From: Hwanghaeella sp965227365
GTDB taxonomy: Bacteria; Pseudomonadota; Alphaproteobacteria; UBA8366; Aestuariispiraceae
Reading direction: 5' to 3'
DNA: 64,000 bases
NCBI RefSeq assembly: GCF_965227365.1
Contig: NZ_OZ245754.1
Location: 3,782,001-3,846,000 of the forward strand
Made by a program: the position numbers and the translations under genes. How positions within the stretch are numbered: position 1 is the first letter of the stretch; every line of letters starts with the position of its first letter. This document shows positions 1 through 7,706 of this stretch, one piece after another. The notes under the pieces are model-generated. The model was not told where the DNA came from. It made no database searches and saw only the letters and a list, made by a program, of their open reading frames with translations.

Positions 1-53
1 CGTTTCGTGACCACCTGAAGCCCGTCCGGACGAGCCGCCGCCCTGCCGGGCCA

Positions 54-1217
54 CTATTTCCGCAAAAGGAATTCGCGTCCGACCTTGACCCGCGCTTCGC
101 CGTTGTAATCGACGATATCGGCCGTCGCATAGGTCTCCCGCCAGACATCGGGCAAATAGCTGCCGCTGCCGACGATATCGATCGGTGCGTCGGCGAGCGC
201 CATCACCTTGCATTTCTCAGGCCCGAAGCCGCTCGACCCGACAATCTTCACCTTCGTGAAGCCCTGCCGGTCCAGGGATTCGCGCATATGCCAGATCGCC
301 GCGGCGGAAACGCCCGGGCCGATCAAATGGCGCAATTCGTCCTCGGTTCTGTATCCACGGATTGCGCGCGCGGCATTGCGGTCCAGAACCGCATAGCTCG
401 CGGCCGGGTCCAGTCCCTCACAGAAACGACCGCCGGGCGTGTCGAGACGCACCGCAAGCCGGCCATTATCCGCCAAATCCCGGAAACGGTCGCAGACGGC
501 TAGGGAGTCGGTGATCTCGTGGCCGAAATAATCGACCAGAACCGTCAAATTCTGATCGGGAAACGTTTCATGATACATTTCCGCCGCGCGGACCGTCGAT
601 CCGGCATAGCCGATCAAGGCGTGGGGCATGGTGCCCAGGCCCTTGTCCTGCCCGAAGAAATGGGCGGTTGCATCCGTTGCGTTACCGATAAAACCGATGG
701 CCCCTGCCTTGCGCTTCGCCCTGGCCGATCCGACCGAGGCCGCATAAGCCATCAGCTCCGCCATCTCGGTACCGGCGCAATGCCGGGCATCCATCGCCAG
801 GAAGGACACGTTCGGCAGTTCCATACACATGGAGAAAGCGTTGTAGGCCGCGACACAGGCCGGTCCGATTTTTTGCAGCAGCAAGGTTTCCAGATCGACC
901 AGATTGTAGAACGAGCCATAGATATACATCAGCGGCTCACCGGCACCGACCCAGCGCCCTTCCTCGTACATCAGGTCGATCTTGACGTCGAACCCGCGGT
1001 GTTCGGCCACACGGTTCAGCCAGTCCACAGCCAATCTCGGCGCGGCGACCACCGGCCGGCGCATGAAGATCGCATAGGTGACCTGCGTATCGCCGAACTT
1101 CCCGATCGTCTGCTTGGTCCGGTTGAAATAGGCGTCGGTCCAGCGGCGTACGTCGTCATTGAACGGCGCCGTGGACTGTGCGTCATTCATCGGAACACAT
1201 TTCTGAGCGTCGGACAT
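54..1217 (-). CDS. Nicotinate phosphoribosyltransferase-like protein
   Basis: This 387-residue protein matches the nicotinate/nicotinamide phosphoribosyltransferase fold. That enzyme joins nicotinate to PRPP to give nicotinate mononucleotide in NAD salvage. Visible family-like stretches are DYFGHEITDS near residue 230, GSSGFGPEKCK near residue 328 and the following DIVGSGSYLP, which correspond to the phosphate- and base-binding strands late in the barrel. The protein is somewhat short compared with E. coli PncB, but usual for the divergent alphaproteobacterial branch. The ATG at 1217 opens with MSDAQKC; an ATG ten codons in is an alternative. It lies 63 bp downstream of the DAHP synthase gene on the same strand, so cotranscription is possible. 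The enzyme family is fairly certain; nicotinate rather than nicotinamide as substrate is inferred. Confidence 0.78.
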   Translation of the reverse strand: MSDAQKCVPMNDAQSTAPFNDDVRRWTDAYFNRTKQTIGKFGDTQVTYAIFMRRPVVAAPRLAVDWLNRVAEHRGFDVKIDLMYEEGRWVGAGEPLMYIYGSFYNLVDLETLLLQKIGPACVAAYNAFSMCMELPNVSFLAMDARHCAGTEMAELMAYAASVGSARAKRKAGAIGFIGNATDATAHFFGQDKGLGTMPHALIGYAGSTVRAAEMYHETFPDQNLTVLVDYFGHEITDSLAVCDRFRDLADNGRLAVRLDTPGGRFCEGLDPAASYAVLDRNAARAIRGYRTEDELRHLIGPGVSAAAIWHMRESLDRQGFTKVKIVGSSGFGPEKCKVMALADAPIDIVGSGSYLPDVWRETYATADIVDYNGEARVKVGREFLLRK

Positions 1218-1280
1218 GCCCCTCCCCCGGGATAGGTCTCAGCCTGATCTGAAAGAAAGCCTGACTGGACGGCCTGATCG

Positions 1281-2663
1281 TCAGGAAGCCTTGGCCAAGG
1301 TTCCGGCACCGCCCGACCGCTCCAGCTTCAGCGCTTCGGCCAGCAGGAACGCCAGTTCCAACGCCTGCGACGCATTCAAACGCGGATCGCAATGCGTGTG
1401 GTATCGGTGCGACAGATCCTCGTCCGAGATGGCCTGGGCACCGCCCAGGCATTCCGTGACGTCCTGCCCGGTCATCTCGAAATGCACGCCGCCCGCATGG
1501 GTTCCTTCGGCCGCGTGGACCTCGAAGAAGGCCTTCACTTCGGCAAGGATACGATCGAAGGGCCGGGTCTTGTAGCCACTCGCCGATTTGATCGTGTTGC
1601 CGTGCATCGGATCGCAGGACCAGACGACTTTCCGACCTTCCTTTTCCACGGCACGGATCAGCGCCGGCAGATGCTGGTGGACCTTGTCGTGCCCCATCCG
1701 GGCAATCAGGGTCAGCCGGCCGGCTTCGTTCGCCGGGTTCAGCGTATCGATCAAGCGCAGCAGATCGTCCGGCGCGAGCGACGGACCACATTTCATCCCG
1801 ATCGGGTTCTTCACCCCGCGCAGGAACTCGACATGGGCGCCGTCCAGCTGGCGGGTCCGGTCACCGATCCACAGCATATGGGCGGAACAGTCGTACCAAT
1901 CGCCGCTCAAACTGTCCTGACGGGTCAGTGCCTGTTCGTACCACAGCAGCAGCGCTTCGTGACTTGTGTAGAACTCCGTCTCCGCGATTTGCGGAACAAG
2001 TTCCGCCGTCAGGCCGCAAGCCGCCATGAAGTCGAGCGTTTCGGACAGCCGGCTGGCCATTTCCTGATAGCGGTCGCCCTGCTGGCTGCCCTTTACGAAA
2101 TCGAGGTTCCAGCGTTGAACCTGGTGGAGATCGGCGAACCCACCCTGCGCGAAGGCGCGCAGCAGGTTCAGCGTTGCCGAAGCCTGATTGTACGCGCTCA
2201 ACATCCGGTTCGGATCCGGCACGCGCGATGCTTCGGTGAAATCGATCCCGTTGATGATGTCGCCGCGATAGCTGGGCAATTCCACGCCATCGACCTTTTC
2301 GGTCGGGGCCGAACGCGGCTTCGCGAACTGACCGGCCATGCGGCCGACCTTCACAACCGGAAGGGAAGCGCCGAAGGTCAGCACCACGGCCATCTGCAGC
2401 ATGACCTTGAAGGTGTCGCGGATATTGTTCGCGTGGAACTCGGCAAAGCTCTCAGCGCAGTCTCCGCCCTGGAGCAGAAAAGCATCGCCATTCGCGACCT
2501 TCGCCAAATCGTCCTTCAAACGGCGGGCTTCACCCGCAAAAACCAAGGGAGGATAATTGGCAAGTGTCGACTCGACGGTTTCGAGTGTGGCCGGCTCCGG
2601 GTAATGCGGAACCTGCTGAATATCTTTGTCTCGCCACGTCTTCGGGCTCCATGCAGCAACCAT
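1281..2663 (-). CDS. Class II 3-deoxy-7-phosphoheptulonate synthase (DAHP synthase)
   Basis: This 460-residue enzyme condenses phosphoenolpyruvate and erythrose 4-phosphate, the first step of the shikimate pathway. The start MVAAWSPKTWRDKDIQQ and the run GDAFLLQGGDCAESF are characteristic of class II (plant/actinobacterial type) DAHP synthases, as is WSCDPMHGNT near residue 340. The reading frame stays open another 67 codons upstream. I chose the ATG at 2663 because GGAGGA sits 8 bases before it and because family members begin with this same sequence. The gene is followed by the nicotinate phosphoribosyltransferase gene. No leader peptide or attenuator was seen upstream. Confidence 0.95.
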   Translation of the reverse strand: MVAAWSPKTWRDKDIQQVPHYPEPATLETVESTLANYPPLVFAGEARRLKDDLAKVANGDAFLLQGGDCAESFAEFHANNIRDTFKVMLQMAVVLTFGASLPVVKVGRMAGQFAKPRSAPTEKVDGVELPSYRGDIINGIDFTEASRVPDPNRMLSAYNQASATLNLLRAFAQGGFADLHQVQRWNLDFVKGSQQGDRYQEMASRLSETLDFMAACGLTAELVPQIAETEFYTSHEALLLWYEQALTRQDSLSGDWYDCSAHMLWIGDRTRQLDGAHVEFLRGVKNPIGMKCGPSLAPDDLLRLIDTLNPANEAGRLTLIARMGHDKVHQHLPALIRAVEKEGRKVVWSCDPMHGNTIKSASGYKTRPFDRILAEVKAFFEVHAAEGTHAGGVHFEMTGQDVTECLGGAQAISDEDLSHRYHTHCDPRLNASQALELAFLLAEALKLERSGGAGTLAKAS

Positions 2664-3039
2664 AGCCCTGTCCTCCAAAATAGCCATTCTTCCCGCCCGC
2701 CATGGGCTGGGACCGGTTTCTATACGCGGATCAACAACGGTTTTCCACAGGAAAGGTCGCGCAATACTCCCTTTACCGCGGGATTTCCGCCCAAGTGCAT
2801 CGCCGTTCGCCGTGTTTTGCGCCATCGAAACAGAAAATCCGATCCGTGAACACGGATTGAACACACCTACTGCGGGAATAAGGAAAGCAGGACTAACAGA
2901 CTGGTCTAATCAACTCTCCCGAAACGCTTTTCCCGTGGATTTCATGTGCCGAGCCGCCTAGTGTTCCTGCACTGGGAGACTTCGAAACCAAACGGAAAAT
3001 CCGTGGAATTTTCTGCATTCACGAATAGGGAGCGTACCT
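2664..3039. other. Divergent intergenic region between DAHP synthase and ABC binding-protein genes
   Basis: This gap of about 375 bp must hold both promoters of the divergent pair. An open frame continues upstream of the DAHP synthase start here but lacks family similarity. A short dyad, ATCCGTG-AA-CACGGAT, lies at 2842-2857 and could be a regulatory site. I see no RNA gene and no leader peptide with runs of Trp, Phe or Tyr codons. Confidence 0.4.
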
Positions 3040-4656
3040 ATGGACAACACTAAACTGAACGAATTGCACAAGCTGGAACGACGGTTGAGAACACAGCAAA
3101 TCGACCGGCGTTCGTTCATGATGGGGGCCTTGGCGCTGGGCCTGACGGTTCCCGCCGCCAGCGCGATGGTCAGCAAAGCCGAGGCGGCGACGCCGAAGAA
3201 GGGCGGCGTTTGGCGCCAGGGCCTGACGGGTGCCGGCACAGGCGATACGCTGGATCCCGCGCAAATTCTCGATTCCTACATGATCAATGTCAGCTTCGGA
3301 CAGTTGCGCAACTGCCTGACCGAAATCGACTCGAACAACCAGCTCATCCCTGAACTGGCGACCGGTTGGGAAGCCTCCGACGATGCGTCGCAATGGGTCT
3401 TCAAAATCCGCCAGGGCGTCGAATTCCACAACGGCAAGACACTGGATTCCACAGACGTGGTCGAGTCGATCCGTCATCACCTGGGTGAAGACAGCAAATC
3501 CGCCGCGAAAGGCATCATCTCCGCGATCGAGGAAGTGAAGGCCGACGGCAAGGACACCGTCATCTTCAACCTGTCGGGCGGCAGCGCCGACTTCCCGTAC
3601 CTGATGAGCGACTACCATCTGGGTATCTGCCCGGCGAAGCCCGAAGGCGGCATCGATTGGCAGTCCGGGGTCGGGACGGGCGGTTATGCCTTGAAGTCCT
3701 TCGATCCGGGCGTCCGCACCGTGACGACGCGGAACCCGAATTACTGGAAGGAAGGGGCCGGCCATTTCGACGAAATCGTCACCCTGTTCATCGCCGATGT
3801 CGGCGCGCGCACCAGCGCCCTGCTGACCGGCGAGATCGACGGCATGCAGAATGTCGATCTGAAGACGATGGGCCGGATGAAGAAGATGCCGAATGTCGTC
3901 GCCTTCCCGACCACCGGCAACCAGCACATCACCTTGCCGATGCTGTCCAAATCGGCGCCGTTCGACAATATCGACCTGCAACTGGCGCTGAAATACGCCA
4001 TCGACCGAGAGGAATGGCTGAAGAAGATCCTGCAGGGCTATGGTGAGATCGGCAACGACTTCCCGATCGGCCCCGCCAACCAGTATCGGGCCACGGCAGA
4101 AGAAATTCCGCAGCGCCAATACGATGCCGACAAGGCGAAGTTCCACCTGAAGAAGGCCGGATACGACAGTATCAACCTGAAACTGTCGATGGCAGCGACC
4201 GCCTTCGAAGGGGCCGTTGATGCCGGACAGCTGTATTCCGAAACCGCCAAGAAAGCCGGGATCAATATCGAGATCACGCGCGAGGCGGATGACGGCTACT
4301 GGTCGAATGTCTGGCTCAAGAAGCCCTGGTGCGCCAGTTATTGGGGTGGACGCCCGACGGAAGACTGGATGTTCAGTCAGGTCTATGCCTCCGGCGCGGA
4401 TTGGAACGAAAGCCAATTCGACAATGAGCGCTTCATGAAGCTTCTGGTCGAAGGCCGTGCCACGCTGGAACCGACCAAGCGGCGCGAGATCTATGTGGAA
4501 ATGCAGCGGATCGTGCACAACGAGTGCGGCTGCGTCATCCCGATGTTCTCCGCCTACACGCAGGCCGTTTCCGCGAAGATCGCCCTGCCGGAAAACATTG
4601 CCAGCAACTGGGGCTTCGACGGCGAGAAGGCCGGCGAGCGCTGGTGGTACAAGTAA
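3040..4656 (+). CDS. ABC transporter substrate-binding protein, peptide/opine type (SBP family 5)
   Basis: This 538-residue periplasmic binding protein belongs to the DppA/OppA family, which delivers peptides or other amine-containing solutes to an ABC importer. The N-terminus carries a twin-arginine signal: DRRSFMMGALALG at about residues 23-35, followed by an Ala-rich stretch ending near AEAA. The mature protein starts with the typical KKGGVWRQG and contains GWEASDDASQWVFKIRQGV and FHNGKTLDSTDVV, both standard for the family. The ATG at 3040 is preceded by GGGAG at a 7-base spacing. No permease or ATPase gene lies next to it, so it is an orphan component here. A strong terminator follows. 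The substrate cannot be told from sequence. Confidence 0.92.
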   Translation: MDNTKLNELHKLERRLRTQQIDRRSFMMGALALGLTVPAASAMVSKAEAATPKKGGVWRQGLTGAGTGDTLDPAQILDSYMINVSFGQLRNCLTEIDSNNQLIPELATGWEASDDASQWVFKIRQGVEFHNGKTLDSTDVVESIRHHLGEDSKSAAKGIISAIEEVKADGKDTVIFNLSGGSADFPYLMSDYHLGICPAKPEGGIDWQSGVGTGGYALKSFDPGVRTVTTRNPNYWKEGAGHFDEIVTLFIADVGARTSALLTGEIDGMQNVDLKTMGRMKKMPNVVAFPTTGNQHITLPMLSKSAPFDNIDLQLALKYAIDREEWLKKILQGYGEIGNDFPIGPANQYRATAEEIPQRQYDADKAKFHLKKAGYDSINLKLSMAATAFEGAVDAGQLYSETAKKAGINIEITREADDGYWSNVWLKKPWCASYWGGRPTEDWMFSQVYASGADWNESQFDNERFMKLLVEGRATLEPTKRREIYVEMQRIVHNECGCVIPMFSAYTQAVSAKIALPENIASNWGFDGEKAGERWWYK

Positions 4657-4688
4657 GGGTTTGCCGGGTCTTCCCGGCGCCATCACGG

Positions 4689-4720
4689 AAAAGCCCGGCG
4701 ACGTCGCCGGGCTTTTTCTT
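4689..4720. terminator. Bidirectional rho-independent terminator
   Basis: A perfect 11-bp inverted repeat (AGCCCGGCGAC / GTCGCCGGGCT, 4692-4713) is flanked by an A-run on the left and a T-run on the right. It can therefore stop both the rightward binding-protein transcript and the leftward dehydrogenase transcript that converge here. Confidence 0.9.
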
Positions 4721-4743
4721 TTCCCCCGAGCGGAGGTCCAGGG

Positions 4744-6861
4744 TCAGACCGCCATGGCGGCGATCATCGCATTGCCATTGCGTTCAGGCGGCGTGTGGAA
4801 TGGGCCGTCGCGCCTGAAAGTCAGGAAGCTGGGGCCGTCCATCGCTTCCGCCGTGGCGCGGCCATAAAAAACGGCATGGGCGATCGCCCCCGGCGACAGG
4901 GCATCGCCCGTTCGTTCAACCGTTCGAATGCCGGCATCGGCCCAATCCGTCTGCCTGTCCTCCAACGCGTCGTAGAGGCCGCTATTCTGTCGTCGCAGAC
5001 CGACAATCACCAGCGAGCGACAGGGAATCCGTGTTTCACGATCGGTCAGCATATCACCCAGGGTCGCCTCGGCCCCGTCGAAGGCACTGACACATTCAAG
5101 GGTGCGGATCGGAACGCCCACTTCGTGCAGCCGTTGATGCACATAGATTTGCTCGTTGGCATTGATGGTCCAGGCAGACGCCCCGCCGGCCGGCGTGACA
5201 TAGGTAACCGGTTGGCCGGCAGCGGCGATCTGTTCCGCCAACACGCCGCCCATGACGTGGAAGTCGTAATCCAGCACGACAACCGGGCCTTCCGGTCTCG
5301 CGCCGGCCGCGAGATCGCTGGGCGTAAAGACATTGGGATGATCCAATACTTCCCCTGCGATTTCCATCTTCGTGAACAGAGCCGGCGCCCAGGCCGCACC
5401 GGTCGCAAGGACAACACGCTCAAAACCGAATTCCAGGATCTGTGCAGCGTCCAATTCGCTTCCCGGATAAAGTTCCACATTCGGCATGACCTTGAGCCTG
5501 CCGAGCCTGTAATCGATCACCCGTCGCCAGGCCGACAAACCCGGCAAGGCGGATTCGAAAAGAACGCGTCCGCCCATTTCCGCACGGGCATCGGCAACCG
5601 CGACGTCATAACCCCGCCGTCCGAGTGTCAGGGCACATTCCAACCCGGCGGGCCCACCGCCGACGATCAGGACACGATCCTTTGAGCCGGCCGGTTTGAC
5701 CTTCTCAGGATGCCAGCCGCGGCGCCATTCTTCCCCGAAACTGGGGTTTTGCGTGCAACGGACCAGGACGCCCTCGTGCCAATTGGCGATGCACATGTTG
5801 CAGCCGATGCATTCCCTGATCTCGTCCTCCCGCCCCTCGCGTATCTTTCGCGGCAGGAACGGATCCGCGATCGACGGTCGCGCCGCGCCGATGAAGTCCA
5901 GAACACCACGGCGAACCTGGGAGACCATCGTATCCGGCGACGTGAACCGGCCGACACCGACGACCGGTTTGTCCGTACAGGATTTTACAAAGCCGGCCAT
6001 GCGTTCATGCGACGCTTCCGGCACGAAGCGGGACGGGCCGCAATCGGTTGGGCTGGAATCCATCTTCACGTCGAATAGATCGGTATGGGGGCTCAAAAGG
6101 CTGACGGCTTCATGCGCCTCCGTTTCCATCGTCGTGCCTGGACGGGTCAGCAATTCCTCCAGGCTGATGCGCAAGGCCACGGCGACATTGTCGCCGACCG
6201 CGTCCCGCGTTGCTTCCAGCATCTCCCGAATGATGCGGACCCGGTTTTCCATCGATCCGCCATAGGCATCCTTGCGCTCATTGTACTCGGGCAGCAGGAA
6301 TTCGTGCGGCAGATAGCCCATCCCGGCATAGACATAAATAATGTCGAAACCGGCCTGCTTGGCGCGTTTCGCGGCCGCCGCCTGCCATCGAACCAAGTCC
6401 TTCAGATCGGCAGCATCCATGCCGCGGGGTCTGCCGGGAGACATGAAGACGGAATGATTGGACGACCAGCCCTTGCCCGAGGGTGTCAAAGCCGGGAGAC
6501 GCGTTTGGCGGTTCAACACACCGCCGCCGCCGTGAAAGAGTTCCACGCCGGCCAAGGCGCCATGTTCGTGTACCGCATCCGTCATCAAGGCATGGGCGCG
6601 GATATCGTCGTCGTCCCACAGGGTCGCGAAGGGCAAAGGCGCATCGTCGCAGGACGGATGAATGGAACAGGCGCCCGTGCAAATCACGCCCCAGCCGCCC
6701 TCCGCCTTGACGGCCCGCAGACCGGCCCGCACCCTGGGATTGGCATTGGTGGCGCCGCTGGCATGGGGTACCTGATAGAACCGGTTCGGCGCCGTGACCG
6801 GGCCGATTGCCACCGGATCGAACAGTGTTTTGAACCGGGCGTCGCAATGGTCGATCGTCAT
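4744..6861 (-). CDS. Trimethylamine dehydrogenase-like FMN/4Fe-4S flavoprotein (amine demethylase)
   Basis: This 705-residue protein is collinear with trimethylamine dehydrogenase. It has an N-terminal FMN barrel (NRFYQVPH near residue 25, FIGAARPSIADPFLP near 330), a 4Fe-4S motif ECIGCNMCIANWHEG followed 11 residues later by a fourth Cys, and a C-terminal Rossmann domain (VLIVGGGPAGLE). The Cys that carries the covalent 6-S-cysteinyl FMN in trimethylamine dehydrogenase is Ala here (QVPHASG). The substrate-bowl Tyr is also replaced (CTGACSI for NTEYCSI). It is therefore probably a relative acting on another N-methylated amine, such as dimethylglycine or N-methylproline. The ATG at 6861 was chosen over longer frames because similarity begins there. 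A palindromic operator lies 64 bp upstream, and the TetR-type gene is divergent. Confidence 0.88.
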   Translation of the reverse strand: MTIDHCDARFKTLFDPVAIGPVTAPNRFYQVPHASGATNANPRVRAGLRAVKAEGGWGVICTGACSIHPSCDDAPLPFATLWDDDDIRAHALMTDAVHEHGALAGVELFHGGGGVLNRQTRLPALTPSGKGWSSNHSVFMSPGRPRGMDAADLKDLVRWQAAAAKRAKQAGFDIIYVYAGMGYLPHEFLLPEYNERKDAYGGSMENRVRIIREMLEATRDAVGDNVAVALRISLEELLTRPGTTMETEAHEAVSLLSPHTDLFDVKMDSSPTDCGPSRFVPEASHERMAGFVKSCTDKPVVGVGRFTSPDTMVSQVRRGVLDFIGAARPSIADPFLPRKIREGREDEIRECIGCNMCIANWHEGVLVRCTQNPSFGEEWRRGWHPEKVKPAGSKDRVLIVGGGPAGLECALTLGRRGYDVAVADARAEMGGRVLFESALPGLSAWRRVIDYRLGRLKVMPNVELYPGSELDAAQILEFGFERVVLATGAAWAPALFTKMEIAGEVLDHPNVFTPSDLAAGARPEGPVVVLDYDFHVMGGVLAEQIAAAGQPVTYVTPAGGASAWTINANEQIYVHQRLHEVGVPIRTLECVSAFDGAEATLGDMLTDRETRIPCRSLVIVGLRRQNSGLYDALEDRQTDWADAGIRTVERTGDALSPGAIAHAVFYGRATAEAMDGPSFLTFRRDGPFHTPPERNGNAMIAAMAV

Positions 6862-6924
6862 GGTGAGAACACTCCGGGAAAGGGACGGGATTTTCTGCCA
6901 GCGTTGTAATATTTGGGGCAGCGC

Positions 6925-6944
6925 TATTGGACACATGTACAATA
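6925..6944. promoter_or_regulatory. Candidate TetR operator, site 1
   Basis: The 20-bp imperfect palindrome TATTGGACACATGTACAATA sits between the divergent dehydrogenase and tetR genes. It agrees at 17 of 20 positions with a second copy at 7663-7682 in front of the MttB-family gene. Its placement suits autorepression and control of the flavoprotein gene. Assignment to the adjacent TetR protein is inferred. Confidence 0.72.
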
Positions 6945-6987
6945 TCACGAGCAAGCCGAGCACGCCAAACGAAAACAGGCAGGAACA

Positions 6988-7617
6988 ATGACGCAGCAGA
7001 ACGCCACAGCGGAACCGCAGGGCAAGCGACTATCCCCAGAGCAGCGCCGGCGGGAAATTATTCTGGGAACGATCAACGCCCTGGCAGCGCATGGACCGCA
7101 AAAATGCAGCCTGCGCCAGGTCGCCCGCGACATGGGCATCGCGCCGAGCCTGCTGACCTATTTCTTCAACAGCTGGGCGGATCTGCTGCTGGAGACCTAC
7201 CGTTGGCTGGCGGAGATGACCGACAAGGACTTCGTCGCCCTGGCAGAAAAGCGCGGCGGTAAACCGAAACAGGATCTGCAGGATTATCTCGACCTCTATT
7301 TCTCGGACAAATGGACCCGCGACGAAGTTGCCGGCGCGTATATTTCCTTCTGGGCCCTGGCCCGGGGTGAAGTCGACCTGAAGACCGAGATGCTGGCTTT
7401 CTCGGAAAAGGACCGAGCCCGGGCCCGTCCGTATCTGGAAGCCTATTTGAAGTCACGCGGCATCGAGGAAAACATCGACGCCCTCAACGAAGTGTTTTGC
7501 GTCATGCTGTCGGGCATCTGGTATGAAATTGCGGTCAACCCGATCGCCATGAACCGCGAATTGGGCATGAAGAGCGCCTGGACCTTTCTAGATGCCGTGG
7601 CCCCTTCCGGGACCTGA
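6988..7617 (+). CDS. TetR/BetI-like transcriptional regulator
   Basis: This 209-residue TetR-family repressor has the usual N-terminal helix-turn-helix: RREIILGTINALAAHG, then SLRQVARDMGIAPSLLTYFF at about residues 40-60. The rest is the helical ligand-binding domain. The pattern of helix 3 and the length resemble BetI, the choline-responsive regulator, which would fit a methylated-amine module. The ATG at 6988 follows AGGAA; longer frames upstream run into the operator and are unlikely. It lies between a divergent amine dehydrogenase and a downstream MttB-family methyltransferase, and both have the same palindrome upstream. The inducer is presumably a quaternary or tertiary amine, which is inference. 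Confidence 0.9.
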   Translation: MTQQNATAEPQGKRLSPEQRRREIILGTINALAAHGPQKCSLRQVARDMGIAPSLLTYFFNSWADLLLETYRWLAEMTDKDFVALAEKRGGKPKQDLQDYLDLYFSDKWTRDEVAGAYISFWALARGEVDLKTEMLAFSEKDRARARPYLEAYLKSRGIEENIDALNEVFCVMLSGIWYEIAVNPIAMNRELGMKSAWTFLDAVAPSGT

Positions 7618-7662
7618 ATTGAGTTTGTCTTTGTAAACCGTCGATTGCGCCGTTGCGCTGGT

Positions 7663-7682
7663 TATTGTACACTTGTACAGTA
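7663..7682. promoter_or_regulatory. Candidate TetR operator, site 2
   Basis: TATTGTACACTTGTACAGTA is an imperfect palindrome with two TGTACA cores. It ends 24 bases before the GTG start of the MttB-family gene and matches site 1 (6925-6944) at 17 of 20 positions. A repressor bound here would cover the promoter or the transcription start. Confidence 0.72.
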
Positions 7683-7706
7683 ATGATATGCGACGAGGGT
7701 CCAGCG

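Noticed and set aside
1392..2849. A 485-codon open frame on the plus strand opposite DAHP synthase
   Set aside because: Shadow of a highly conserved enzyme; composition typical of reverse-strand noise.
3019..4686. A 555-codon open frame on the minus strand opposite the ABC binding-protein gene
   Set aside because: The rightward gene has a Tat signal, ribosome site and terminator; the reverse frame has none of these and reads as low-complexity.
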